Assembly: GCA_002086835.1 (NCBI GenBank)
Contig: MVIG01000008.1
Coordinates: 248,001-312,000, forward strand
From: Mycolicibacterium porcinum
GTDB taxonomy: Bacteria; Actinomycetota; Actinomycetes; Mycobacteriales; Mycobacteriaceae
Reading direction: 5' to 3'
Length of the DNA: 64,000 nucleotides
The notes under the pieces were generated by a model. The model had not been told where the DNA came from. It saw only the letters and a program-made list of their open reading frames with translations, and made no database searches. The position numbers and the translations under genes were made by a program. Position 1 is the first letter of the stretch; each line of letters starts with the position of its first letter. This document shows, piece after piece, positions 38,223-46,390 of this stretch.

Positions 38223-38744
38223 GTGAACGCAGGCAGTGTCGAGTCGCGCAAACACGCTGTGGTGCGTCGTGCCCGCACGTCCGATGTCCCGGCAATCAAG
38301 AGCTTGGTCGACGTCTATGCGGGCAAGATCCTGCTGGAGAAGAACCTGGTGACGCTCTACGAGGCGGTCCAGGAATTCTGGGTCGCCGAACTCGACGGTG
38401 AGCTGGTCGGATGCGGCGCGCTCCACGTGCTGTGGGCCGATCTCGGCGAGGTTCGCACCGTTGCCGTGCATCCCAAGGTTCGCGGCACCGGTGTCGGCCA
38501 CCAACTGGTCGAGCAGTTGCTCGACGTCGCCCGCGACCTGCACCTGCGACGGATCTTCGTGCTGACCTTCGAGGTCGCCTTCTTCGGCAAGCACGGGTTC
38601 GAGGAGATCGACGGCACCCCGGTGACCGCCGAGGTGTACGAGGAGATGTGCCGCTCATACGACACCGGTGTGGCGGAGTTCCTCGACCTGTCGTACGTCA
38701 AGCCCAACACCTTGGGCAACACCCGCATGTTGTTGACGCTGTAA
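38223..38744 (+). CDS. argA: short-form N-acetylglutamate synthase (GNAT)
   Basis: A 173-residue GNAT acetyltransferase like Rv2747, which acetylates glutamate (and glutamine) for arginine synthesis without the amino-acid kinase domain of classical ArgA. Core motifs are FWVAELDGELVGCGALHVL, VRTVAVHPKVRGTGVGHQLV (acetyl-CoA loop) and FEVAFFGKHGFEEI. The GTG at 38223 follows a leaderless-type -10. It is alone on the plus strand, with a lipoprotein gene 24 bp downstream. Confidence 0.9.
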   Translation: MNAGSVESRKHAVVRRARTSDVPAIKSLVDVYAGKILLEKNLVTLYEAVQEFWVAELDGELVGCGALHVLWADLGEVRTVAVHPKVRGTGVGHQLVEQLLDVARDLHLRRIFVLTFEVAFFGKHGFEEIDGTPVTAEVYEEMCRSYDTGVAEFLDLSYVKPNTLGNTRMLLTL

Positions 38745-38768
38745 AACTGCTCTGACGCGAGGATGCCC

Positions 38769-39362
38769 ATGCAGAAGTGGTTGGCGGTCGGACTGGCGGT
38801 GGCCCTGGTATGGCCGGCCGCGGCGTGTGTAGCCGACCACAGCAGCGACATCGAGGCCATCGGCCAAGAGGTAAAAGCACTTCCCGGGGTCAGCGACACT
38901 CACCTGGAGCACAGCGAGAGCGTCGGTCTCGGCAACTCGATGAAGCTCGGCGTCGCGCTGGACTCATGGGTGACCGACGAACAAGCCGGCGACGTCGGCA
39001 GGACTTTCGCGGCGCACTTCGACGGTGAGGAACTCGGCGAACCCGTCGTCGATTTCACCGTGCACTATCCGCCGTCCGAATCGGTGGCGTCATTCCATTT
39101 CCAAGTCGGAAAAAACCTGCCCACCAAGGGAACAGCCGATCTGGACCAACGGCTCGAGGCGTGGATGAGGATGGTGAAAACACCCACGGTCCAATCCGTC
39201 TCGATGTATCAGACCGAATCCGGTTCTACCAAGCACGAATTGAGCATCACGGTGCAGATGCGGCCGGGTACACCCGACGACGCACGAGAACTGCAGCGCG
39301 ACTACCCGGTCCTGGCACAGGGGAACTGGTGCATCAAACCTGGTTACTGTCCACCCGCATAG
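38769..39362 (+). CDS. putative lipoprotein, unknown function
   Basis: A 197-residue exported protein. The signal sequence is MQKWLAVGLAVALVWPAAAC with a possible lipidated cysteine at 20; leucine is missing at -3, so lipidation is uncertain. The mature part starts with ADHSSDIEAIGQEVKALPGVSDT and ends with two cysteines (WCIKPGYCPPA). No domain is recognised. GCGAGG is six bases before the ATG at 38769; the ATG at 38763 is too close to it. The A+T content is slightly higher than its neighbours. It converges with ftsK. Confidence 0.75.
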   Translation: MQKWLAVGLAVALVWPAAACVADHSSDIEAIGQEVKALPGVSDTHLEHSESVGLGNSMKLGVALDSWVTDEQAGDVGRTFAAHFDGEELGEPVVDFTVHYPPSESVASFHFQVGKNLPTKGTADLDQRLEAWMRMVKTPTVQSVSMYQTESGSTKHELSITVQMRPGTPDDARELQRDYPVLAQGNWCIKPGYCPPA

Positions 39363-39373
39363 CAGCCCCCTCG

Positions 39374-41941
39374 CTAGAACTCGTCGGGATCGTCGTCGGC
39401 GTCGGCGCCGTTGGCGTCCGAGCCGCCGCGGATCAGCATCAGCGTGCCGGCCAACTCGTCAGGCTTGACGAGCACCTCACGCGCCTTGGAACCCTCCGAC
39501 GGGCCGACGATTCCGCGGGTCTCCATGAGGTCCATGAGCCGGCCGGCCTTGGCGAAACCGACGCGCAGCTTGCGCTGCAGCATCGAGGTGGACCCGAACT
39601 GCGAGGACACCACGAGTTCGACGGCCTGCAGGAAGACGTCCATGTCGTCGCCGATGTCGGGATCGACATCCTTGCGCTCGCCGGCCTTGACCGCGGTGAC
39701 GCCCTCGACGAACTCGGGTTCGGCCTGAGACTTGGTGGCCTCGACGACGGCGTGGATCTCCTCGTCAGTGATGAAAGCGCCCTGCATACGCAACGGCTTG
39801 TTGGCGCCCATCGGCAGGAACAGGCCGTCGCCCATGCCGATGAGCTTCTCGGCACCGGGCTGGTCGAGGATGACGCGGCTGTCGGTGAGCGACGACGTCG
39901 CGAACGCGAGCCGGGACGGCACGTTGGTCTTGATCAGGCCGGTCACGACGTCCACCGACGGCCTCTGGGTGGCGAGCACCAGGTGGATACCGGCCGCACG
40001 TGCCTTCTGGGTGATCCGCACGATGGCGTCCTCGACGTCACGCGGCGCGGTCATCATGAGGTCGGCGAGCTCGTCGACGATCGCCAGGATGTAGGGGTAC
40101 GGCTTGTAGACCCGTTCGCTGCCCAGCGGTGTCGAAATCTCCCCGGAGCGCACCTTTTCGTTGAACACGTCGATGTGACGGACCCGGGACGCCTTCATGT
40201 CCTGGTACCGCTGCTCCATCTCCTCGACCAGCCAGGCCAGCGCGGCCGCGGCCTTCTTCGGCTCGGTGATGATCGGCGTGATCAGGTGCGGAATGCCTTC
40301 GTACGGCGTGAGTTCCACCATCTTCGGGTCGATCAGGATCATCCTGACCTCTTCCGGGGTGGCCCGCGCCAGCAGCGACACCAGCATCGAGTTGACGAAG
40401 CTGGACTTACCGGAGCCGGTCGAGCCGGCCACCAGCAGGTGCGGCATCTTGGCCAGGTTGGCCGAGACGAAGTCGCCCTCGATGTCCTTGCCGAGGCCGA
40501 TCACCAGCGGGTGGTGGTCGCGGCGCGTCGAGGGTGCGGTGAGCACATCGGACAACCGCACCATCTCGCGGTCGGTGTTGGGCACCTCGATGCCGACGGC
40601 CGACTTGCCGGGAATGGGTGCCAGCATGCGGACGCTCTCGGTGGCCACCGCGTAGGCGATATTGCGGTGCAGCGCAGTGATTTTCTCGACCTTGACGCCG
40701 GGCCCGAGCTCGACCTCGTAGCGGGTGACGGTCGGGCCGCGGGTGCAGCCCGTGACAGCCGCGTCGACCTTGAACTGCTCCAGCACGGAGGTGATCGAGT
40801 CGGTCATCTGGTCGTTGGCGGCGGTGCGCAGTTTCGGCGGATCGCCGGCGATCAGCAGATCCAGGGAGGGCAGTGTGTAGGGCCCCTCGACCACCCGGTC
40901 CATCACCAGGGTGTCGTCGGTCTTCGGCTTGCTCTCGGCCTTCTTACGGCGCGGCTTGACCGCGGGTTCGGGGACGGTCGGCGCGTCCTCGGCCAGCGGG
41001 TAGTTGTCCATCGGCGTGCCCGCCGGCGCCTTGGGCGCCTCGATGGCCGCGGTGGGCCAGGCCTGGGCGTCGCCGCGCGAGGCGTCGTCGTCGTAGTAGC
41101 CGTCCGACAGGTCGTCGTAGCCGTCGTCTTCGTCGGCGTAGTCCCCGTCGTAGTCGTCGTACTCGTCGTCGTAGTCGTCATCGCGGAACGCCCGGGTGCT
41201 GAACATGGTCCGCAGGGTCGAGGGCACCTCGCGGATCGTCGTCCCGGTCACCAGCAGCAGACCGAACAGCACACCCATGAACAGCAGCGGCGCGGCGATC
41301 CACTCGGTCAGCCCATCTGAGAGCGGCCCACCGATGGCGAACCCCACGAATCCGGCGGCGTGCTGCCGTGCGATCGGGTCTTGTGGCGAGCCCGACCACA
41401 GGTGCCACAGGCCGAGCATCGGCAGCGCGATCATCGCCGATCCCAGGATCAGCCGGGGCCGTGATTCCGGATCGGGTTCGGTGCGCATCAAAATGACGGC
41501 GACGGCGCCCAGGACGACGGGCACCAGGATCACCGGGCCTCCGATGAGGGTGCGCACCGCGGTGTCGATCCACTGCCCCACCGGTCCGGCGGCGTGGAAC
41601 CAGGAGCTGGCGGCCACGACGACGGCGATCCCGAGCAGGGCGAGCGCCAGACCGTCGCGACGGTGCCCGGGCTCGATGTCGCGGGCGCGGCCCACCGAAC
41701 GGGCGGTCGATCCGGCGCCCTTGGCCAGCATCAGCCAGCCGGCACGGGCGCCCTGGCCGAGTTTCTGGCCGGCGGCGGAGACGGGTGAGTGCTGAGGCTT
41801 GCGGGCGGGCTTGCGCCGGGGCGCAGCCGGGCGTCCCTGGCGACCGGAGCGGGCCGGCGCCTGACGCCGCGAACCGCCCCGCGAGCCGGCATTCGACCTG
41901 CTCGAACGCGCTCCGGATCGGCCGGCGGTCTTGTTAGCCAT
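39374..41941 (-). CDS. ftsK: DNA translocase FtsK
   Basis: An 855-residue hexameric DNA pump at the division septum that clears and orients chromosome termini. The N-terminus is very basic, then four helices (about residues 85-245), a linker rich in Asp and Tyr (DDYDDEYDDYDGDYADEDD), the motor domain with Walker A GSTGSGKSS and GLGKDIEGDFVSANLAKMPH, and a C-terminal winged gamma domain that reads KOPS. The ATG at 41941 (MANKTAGRSG) has TAGGCT seven bases upstream, a leaderless-type start; an upstream in-frame start is less likely. Confidence 0.95.
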   Translation of the reverse strand: MANKTAGRSGARSSRSNAGSRGGSRRQAPARSGRQGRPAAPRRKPARKPQHSPVSAAGQKLGQGARAGWLMLAKGAGSTARSVGRARDIEPGHRRDGLALALLGIAVVVAASSWFHAAGPVGQWIDTAVRTLIGGPVILVPVVLGAVAVILMRTEPDPESRPRLILGSAMIALPMLGLWHLWSGSPQDPIARQHAAGFVGFAIGGPLSDGLTEWIAAPLLFMGVLFGLLLVTGTTIREVPSTLRTMFSTRAFRDDDYDDEYDDYDGDYADEDDGYDDLSDGYYDDDASRGDAQAWPTAAIEAPKAPAGTPMDNYPLAEDAPTVPEPAVKPRRKKAESKPKTDDTLVMDRVVEGPYTLPSLDLLIAGDPPKLRTAANDQMTDSITSVLEQFKVDAAVTGCTRGPTVTRYEVELGPGVKVEKITALHRNIAYAVATESVRMLAPIPGKSAVGIEVPNTDREMVRLSDVLTAPSTRRDHHPLVIGLGKDIEGDFVSANLAKMPHLLVAGSTGSGKSSFVNSMLVSLLARATPEEVRMILIDPKMVELTPYEGIPHLITPIITEPKKAAAALAWLVEEMEQRYQDMKASRVRHIDVFNEKVRSGEISTPLGSERVYKPYPYILAIVDELADLMMTAPRDVEDAIVRITQKARAAGIHLVLATQRPSVDVVTGLIKTNVPSRLAFATSSLTDSRVILDQPGAEKLIGMGDGLFLPMGANKPLRMQGAFITDEEIHAVVEATKSQAEPEFVEGVTAVKAGERKDVDPDIGDDMDVFLQAVELVVSSQFGSTSMLQRKLRVGFAKAGRLMDLMETRGIVGPSEGSKAREVLVKPDELAGTLMLIRGGSDANGADADDDPDEF

Positions 41942-42100
41942 GCCCGCAAGCCTAGTCGCATATGCCCCACAATCACCATCTGCCACACGGGTCACAAGAC
42001 GGTATCAAAAGACACTTAGCCATACTCATCGAATTCGCCGCCGCATCGCTTAGGGTGGACACTCGTCCAGTTTCGGCACTCATCGAGGAGTTCTGCACCT

Positions 42101-42418
42101 ATGCCTGTTGTCGTCGTCGCCACCATGAAGGCCAAGCCCGAGTCCGTCGACGCCGTGCGCGAGGCCTGCACCAACGCCATCGCGGCCGTCCACGACGAGC
42201 CTGGTTGCCAGCTGTATTCGCTGCACGAGGCCGATGGCACCTTCGTGTTCGTCGAGCAGTGGGCCGACGCCGACGCACTCAAGACCCACAGCACCGCCCC
42301 GGCGATCGGGACCCTGTTCGGCTCGATCGGCGAGCTCCTCGACGGTGCCCCCGATATCAAAATGTTGCAGCCGGTGGTCGCGGGTGACCCCGCCAAGGGA
42401 CAGCTGCGGGCCGGCTGA
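42101..42418 (+). CDS. antibiotic biosynthesis monooxygenase (ABM) domain protein
   Basis: A 105-residue dimeric alpha+beta barrel protein, like Rv2749. Family features are [31 protein letters not shown] and [16 protein letters not shown]. Members act as cofactor-free monooxygenases or small-ligand binders; the substrate is unknown. GAGGAG lies ten bases before the ATG. Its stop (TGA at 42416) opens an interspersed repeat that leads through a mini-ORF into an SDR gene, so the two are probably one operon. Confidence 0.87.
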   Translation: MPVVVVATMKAKPESVDAVREACTNAIAAVHDEPGCQLYSLHEADGTFVFVEQWADADALKTHSTAPAIGTLFGSIGELLDGAPDIKMLQPVVAGDPAKGQLRAG

Positions 42419-42437
42419 TGAGCGCTTGCGCGAAGAA
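42416..42437 (+). repeat. interspersed 22-bp repeat at the ABM-SDR junction
   Basis: Identical over 22 bp to 29451-29472 and likewise beginning with the stop codon of the upstream gene. The downstream start codon context ATGAGCGCC again echoes the first bases of the repeat. Confidence 0.75.
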
Positions 42438-42450
42438 GAGAACACACTGA
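42418..42450 (+). CDS. putative coupling mini-ORF ([10 protein letters not shown])
   Basis: A 10-codon ORF plus stop formed by the repeat. Its ATG overlaps the upstream stop (TGATG) and its TGA overlaps the ATG of the SDR gene (TGATG). It matches the mini-ORF at 29453 in position, coupling and first six residues. It could allow re-initiation across the junction; peptide function is not claimed. Confidence 0.45.
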   Translation: MSACAKKRTH

Positions 42451-43277
42451 TGAGCGCCGCCGCTCCCCTGGCCGGGAAGGTCGCATTCATCACCGGTGCC
42501 GCTCGCGGCCAGGGGCGGGCGGAGGCCCTGCGGCTGGCCGCCGACGGGGCCGACATCATCGCGATCGATCTGTGCGACCAGATCGAATCGGTGCCGTATC
42601 CGCTGGCCACCCCCGATGACCTGGCGGCCACGGTCAAGCTGGTCGAGGAGACGGGTGCCCGCATCGTCGCGCAGCAGGCCGATGTCCGCGACGAGCAGGC
42701 CCTGCAGGCGGCGCTGCGCACCGGCGTCGAGCGGCTCGGCCGGCTCGACATCGTGGTCGCCAATGCCGGGATCGCCCCGATGCAGTCGGGTCCCGACGGC
42801 TGGCGTGACGTGATCGACGTCAATCTCAGCGGCGTTCACCACACCGTCGAGGCGGCGATCCCGATCATGGTCGAGCAGGGTGAGGGCGGGTCGATCGTGC
42901 TGATCAGCTCGGCGGCCGGGTTGATCGGTGTGGGCGGCGGCGACCGCGGGTCCATCGGCTACACCGCGGCCAAGCACGGAGTGGTGGGACTGATGCGGGC
43001 CTACGCAAATTTCCTTGCGCCGCACAGTATTCGGGTCAACACGATCCACCCCACCGGGGTGGACACCCCGATGATCAACAATGAGTTCACCCGCGGGTGG
43101 CTCAAGCACATCGCCGAGGAGCTGAACGCCCCGACCGATTTCAGCAATGCGCTTCCGGTGCAGGTGATTCAGTCGGAAGATGTCGCGAACGCGGTGGCCT
43201 GGCTGGTGTCCGATCAGGCGCGCTACATCACGGGCGTGACACTTCCGGTCGATGCTGGCATCGTCAACAAACGATGA
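42450..43277 (+). CDS. mycofactocin-coupled SDR family oxidoreductase
   Basis: A 275-residue short-chain dehydrogenase like Rv2750. The cofactor motif TGAARGQG is at residues 15-22, the catalytic pair Tyr171/Lys175 in YTAAK, with serines at 153-154. After the second strand it has an insertion ([20 protein letters not shown], residues about 39-58) that marks the group whose NAD is non-exchangeable and is re-oxidised by mycofactocin. The alcohol substrate is unknown. It is linked to the upstream ABM gene through the repeat mini-ORF and overlaps the methyltransferase start by 4 bp. Confidence 0.9.
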   Translation: MSAAAPLAGKVAFITGAARGQGRAEALRLAADGADIIAIDLCDQIESVPYPLATPDDLAATVKLVEETGARIVAQQADVRDEQALQAALRTGVERLGRLDIVVANAGIAPMQSGPDGWRDVIDVNLSGVHHTVEAAIPIMVEQGEGGSIVLISSAAGLIGVGGGDRGSIGYTAAKHGVVGLMRAYANFLAPHSIRVNTIHPTGVDTPMINNEFTRGWLKHIAEELNAPTDFSNALPVQVIQSEDVANAVAWLVSDQARYITGVTLPVDAGIVNKR

Positions 43278-44143
43278 GCGAACCCGTCGCCGCGACCGCG
43301 ATCGGCCCGATGGTGCTGGCCGCCGTCGAACAATACGAGCCGGTACAGCGGCGGCTGGTCGACGATGACCTGGCATGCGCATTCCTACCGGCCGGACTGC
43401 GCGCGTTCACCCGGGCCACGCGCTGGTCTGTTGCCCGCAGGCTCCTGATCCAGGCCACCGAACGTTCAGGTCCGGGGCTGTGGGCGAATCTGACCTGCCG
43501 CAAGCGCTACATCGGCGACAAGCTCACCCAGGCACTCCCGAATATCGATGCGGTGGTGATCCTCGGCGCCGGCCTCGATACCAAGGGTTACCGGCTCGCC
43601 CGGCACAGCACGGTCCCGGTGTTCGAGGTGGACCTGCCAGTCAACATCGAGCGCAAGCGTTCGGTGGTGCGCGCCGCACTGGGTGCCGTACCCGAGTCGG
43701 TGCACCTGGTGCCGGTGGATTTCGAACACGACGACCTGGCCGCTGAACTCACCAGATGCGGGCACCGCCGCGAGCACCGCACGTTCTTCATCTGGGAGGG
43801 CGTGACGCAGTACCTGAGCGCCGACGGTGTCGCGTCGACGTTCGAATTCCTCAGCTCCGCAGCACCCGGGAGCCGGCTGGCATTCACCTATGTCCGCAGC
43901 GATTTCGTCGACGGCACCAACAGGTATGGGGCGGATTCCTTGTATCGGCGATTCCGGGTCCGTAGCCAGTTGTGGCGGTTCGGCCTGGACCCCGACCGGG
44001 TGGCGGCGTTCATCGAGCCCTACGGCTGGCAGTTGGTCGAGCAGGCAGGGCCCGATTACCTCACCGGGCACTACATTGCGCCGGCCGGCCGGAAACTGAC
44101 CGCCTCACAGGTGGAATGGACCGCCTACGCCAAAAAGCGTTAG
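43274..44143 (+). CDS. SAM-dependent methyltransferase, mycobacterial LCMT-like family
   Basis: A 289-residue protein like Rv2751. The SAM-binding part shows [17 protein letters not shown] and [13 protein letters not shown], then [16 protein letters not shown], typical of the leucine carboxyl methyltransferase-like group enlarged in mycobacteria. The methyl acceptor is unknown. The ATG at 43274 overlaps the SDR stop (ATGA), so it is translationally coupled and third in the ABM-SDR-methyltransferase operon. It overlaps the convergent haemoglobin gene by 4 bp. Confidence 0.88.
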   Translation: MSEPVAATAIGPMVLAAVEQYEPVQRRLVDDDLACAFLPAGLRAFTRATRWSVARRLLIQATERSGPGLWANLTCRKRYIGDKLTQALPNIDAVVILGAGLDTKGYRLARHSTVPVFEVDLPVNIERKRSVVRAALGAVPESVHLVPVDFEHDDLAAELTRCGHRREHRTFFIWEGVTQYLSADGVASTFEFLSSAAPGSRLAFTYVRSDFVDGTNRYGADSLYRRFRVRSQLWRFGLDPDRVAAFIEPYGWQLVEQAGPDYLTGHYIAPAGRKLTASQVEWTAYAKKR

Positions 44144-44547
44144 CAGGCAACCAGCGCGTCGAGCTCGGCGGCGTCGACGCCGGCCAGTCTGCGATGCATG
44201 GCCTTGGCGATCCGACCGGCCTGAAGCTTGGCCCGCTCTGCATGCGGACCGACGAAGAGTTCATCGACGGTGTCGGTCCACAAGGTCAGCCACCGCACGA
44301 AATGCCGGGCCGACAGCGGATGACGGGCGTGCAGTTCGCGATGCACGATCAGGGCGCTGCCCTGGTAGCGCCCTGCGCGGAACAGCACCGTCTCCCAGAA
44401 GTCGCACATGACGGGGAGGTGGGAGCGCAGCCCCTTCTCCCGCAGCTCGGCGAACGGTTCGGCGAGCACCGGATCGGACAGCGCCTTGCTGTAGAAGCGC
44501 CACAGCAGCAGCTCGACATCGTCGTGGCCTGACAGATCTTCAGCCAT
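44140..44547 (-). CDS. group III truncated haemoglobin
   Basis: A 135-residue 2-over-2 globin. LLLWRFYSKALSDPVLAEPF carries the B-helix tyrosine (Tyr19), WETVLFRAGRYQG follows, and RELHARHPLSARHFVRW provides the proximal histidine region (His73 likely). Group III globins are rare and their roles, perhaps oxygen, nitric oxide or peroxide chemistry, are unclear; mycobacteria more often encode groups I and II. It is divergent from a regulator with three cysteines, and a palindrome lies between them, suggesting control by that regulator. Confidence 0.85.
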   Translation of the reverse strand: MAEDLSGHDDVELLLWRFYSKALSDPVLAEPFAELREKGLRSHLPVMCDFWETVLFRAGRYQGSALIVHRELHARHPLSARHFVRWLTLWTDTVDELFVGPHAERAKLQAGRIAKAMHRRLAGVDAAELDALVAC

Positions 44548-44593
44548 CGGGAGAGCTCCCTTTCCGGGCCGGTTCGCACGTCGGCCTAGTTTT

Positions 44594-44610
44594 TACAAGT
44601 TCGACTTGTA
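44594..44610. promoter_or_regulatory. operator palindrome between the haemoglobin gene and its putative regulator
   Basis: TACAAGT-TCG-ACTTGTA is a perfect 7-3-7 inverted repeat. It directly abuts TAAACT (44611-44616), the -10 of the leaderless regulator gene, so a bound protein would block that promoter and probably the divergent one. Confidence 0.7.
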
Positions 44611-44622
44611 TAAACTCTAGCC

Positions 44623-45243
44623 ATGATCAACGCGATCGGGAAGCGCCGAATCGACGTGCTGAGCACGTTGAAGGCCTCGGCCACACCGATGACGACCGCG
44701 CAGATCGCCGCGCGCCTCGAAGTTCACACCAACACCGTGCGGTTTCACCTGGAACACCTTGAGGAGAGCGGGCAGGTCGAACGTGTGCAACCTCACCACC
44801 GCGCTCCGGGCCGGCCGCCCCAGCTGTACCAAGCGGTGCGCGGGATGGACCCGACCGGGCCGACCCACTACCGGATGTTGGCCGACATCCTCGTGAACGG
44901 ACTGGCCGCCGAGGACGATCCGTCGGTCAGGGCTCGCGAGATGGGCCGGGCCTGGGGCCGCGCGGTGCGGCGCCCGACCGTCGACGCTCCGGCTGATGCC
45001 CTGGTGGAGATGCTCGATGACATCGGCTTCGCGCCGGATCCGCCCGAGGATGGCCAGATCCGCTTGCGCCACTGCCCCTTTCTCGATCTGGCCCAGACGC
45101 GCTCGGCAGTCGTGTGCCCGATCCATCTCGGGTTGATGCAGGGGGCGTTGGAGGCCTGGCGGTCACCCGTTGCCGTGGAACGGCTCGACGCCTTCGTCGA
45201 ACCGGATCTGTGTGTGGCTCATCTGAGCCCGAAAGGAGCTTGA
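44623..45243 (+). CDS. ArsR/MarR-like winged-helix regulator with conserved cysteines
   Basis: A 206-residue regulator. The winged helix at residues 8-60 contains PMTTAQIAARLEVHTNTVRF and HLEHLEESGQVERV. The C-terminal part carries Cys151 (RHCPF), Cys165 (VCPIH) and Cys197 (DLCVAH) in a layout like SufR-type repressors, which bind an iron-sulfur cluster; cluster binding here is inference. TAAACT six bases before the ATG gives a leaderless start. The stop overlaps the next gene (TGATG). Its likely targets are itself, the membrane gene behind it and the divergent truncated haemoglobin. Confidence 0.82.
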   Translation: MINAIGKRRIDVLSTLKASATPMTTAQIAARLEVHTNTVRFHLEHLEESGQVERVQPHHRAPGRPPQLYQAVRGMDPTGPTHYRMLADILVNGLAAEDDPSVRAREMGRAWGRAVRRPTVDAPADALVEMLDDIGFAPDPPEDGQIRLRHCPFLDLAQTRSAVVCPIHLGLMQGALEAWRSPVAVERLDAFVEPDLCVAHLSPKGA

Positions 45244-45683
45244 TGCTGACTGCCGGTCCAGCTCTCGCGGTCGCGGTCACCTTCTGCTGGCTGGGCATGG
45301 TGCTGGCGATCTCGTTCATCGAAGCACCGCTGAAGTTCCGGGCACCCGGGGTGACCCTGCAGATCGGTCTCGGCATCGGACGCAGGGTTTTCCGCGCGCT
45401 GAACTCGGTCGAAACCGTCTTCGCGTCGATCGTTCTCGTGACCCTGGCGGTGCAACGCCCGTCGACGGCCGTCATCGCGGCCTTCGCGGCGGCCATTGCG
45501 GCGCTCGCCGTGCAACTGATCGCGGTGCGGCCCAAGCTGACTCAGCGTTCCGATGCCGTGCTGGCCGTCGCCCCGGGAGAAGCGGCCTCGGGGCGCTCGC
45601 AGGCACACTACTACTACGTCGGCTTCGAGCTCGTCAAGGTCATCGCCCTGCTCGCCGGCGGGATCCTGCTACTGGCCGGCTGA
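45243..45683 (+). CDS. four-helix membrane protein, DUF4149/TMEM205-like
   Basis: A 146-residue protein with four predicted helices (LAVAVTFCWLGMVLAISFI, ASIVLVTLAVQ, AVIAAFAAAIAALAVQLIAV, VIALLAGGILLLAG). The sequence SFIEAPLKFRAP and FRALNSVET resembles TMEM205/DUF4149 proteins, but I am unsure of the family. The ATG overlaps the stop of the regulator gene, so it is translated with it. Function unknown; its link with a redox-type regulator hints at a stress role. Confidence 0.75.
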   Translation: MLTAGPALAVAVTFCWLGMVLAISFIEAPLKFRAPGVTLQIGLGIGRRVFRALNSVETVFASIVLVTLAVQRPSTAVIAAFAAAIAALAVQLIAVRPKLTQRSDAVLAVAPGEAASGRSQAHYYYVGFELVKVIALLAGGILLLAG

Positions 45684-46343
45684 CTCCGGACTCGGCGTCT
45701 TGACCTGAACCACAAGTCCATTCGAGTACGGCCGCTGCGCGTCTCGCGGACTCGTTTCGGGGAGAATGAGCCGCCAGCCCTGGTGCGGAGCCTTGTCACG
45801 CGCCACCAGAAAGCCACCCCTGGCATCCGGGCCGGCCAGTTCATCGGCGCTGCGAATCGGACCGCCGGAGAACAGGTCTGGCGCCTGTGCACGGGCCGCC
45901 GGGTCAGAGGCCAACCGGGCGAGCCACGAGACGATCACATCGTGCACGTACGCCGCCTGCGCGTCGGGTAGCCGTGCGTCGATGAGGATCGCCGTTCCGG
46001 CATCCGGAAAGCCTGCCGGGTACCCGTCGCACAGGATTCCGCCGCGCATCACGCGGGCGTGGAAGCGCCGTGTCAGGCTCGGGATCGCCAACTTCGTGGA
46101 ACCGAACAAGAACGCGAACCAGATCACCACGAGCACCGTGAACACCACCATGTTCTGGTGATCACGAGTCGCCATGGCGTAGGCCGCCACACCCAACAGG
46201 TAGACGGCCCCGACGACCATGATCGTCACGAACACCCGGATCGTGTGCGGATACTCCACTGCGCGCTTCACGTCATCCACCGAGTTGAGCGGGGGAATCG
46301 GACGGCGACGCTCGAATGGCACCTGCGGTGCGGGGCGGCTCAC
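45669..46343 (-). CDS. membrane protein of unknown function
   Basis: A 224-residue protein with two central helices (about residues 36-57, VFVTIMVVGAVYLLGVAAYAM, and 65-84, MVVFTVLVVIWFAFLFGSTKLA) and a soluble C-terminal part that contains GWRLILPETSP. A cysteine lies in GGILCDGYPAGF. I do not recognise a domain. It is convergent with the four-helix protein gene, overlapping it by 15 bp, and lies 47 bp upstream of the rnj stop region on the same strand's far side. Confidence 0.75.
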   Translation of the reverse strand: MSRPAPQVPFERRRPIPPLNSVDDVKRAVEYPHTIRVFVTIMVVGAVYLLGVAAYAMATRDHQNMVVFTVLVVIWFAFLFGSTKLAIPSLTRRFHARVMRGGILCDGYPAGFPDAGTAILIDARLPDAQAAYVHDVIVSWLARLASDPAARAQAPDLFSGGPIRSADELAGPDARGGFLVARDKAPHQGWRLILPETSPRDAQRPYSNGLVVQVKTPSPESAGQ

Positions 46344-46390
46344 CGACCCAATCTAACTGCTACCGAGGCGCGCTCGGTGCACCAATTCGG

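Noticed and set aside
39161..41320. A 719-codon frame antisense to ftsK
   Set aside because: No motif, no start site; the FtsK frame is fully supported by Walker motifs and length.
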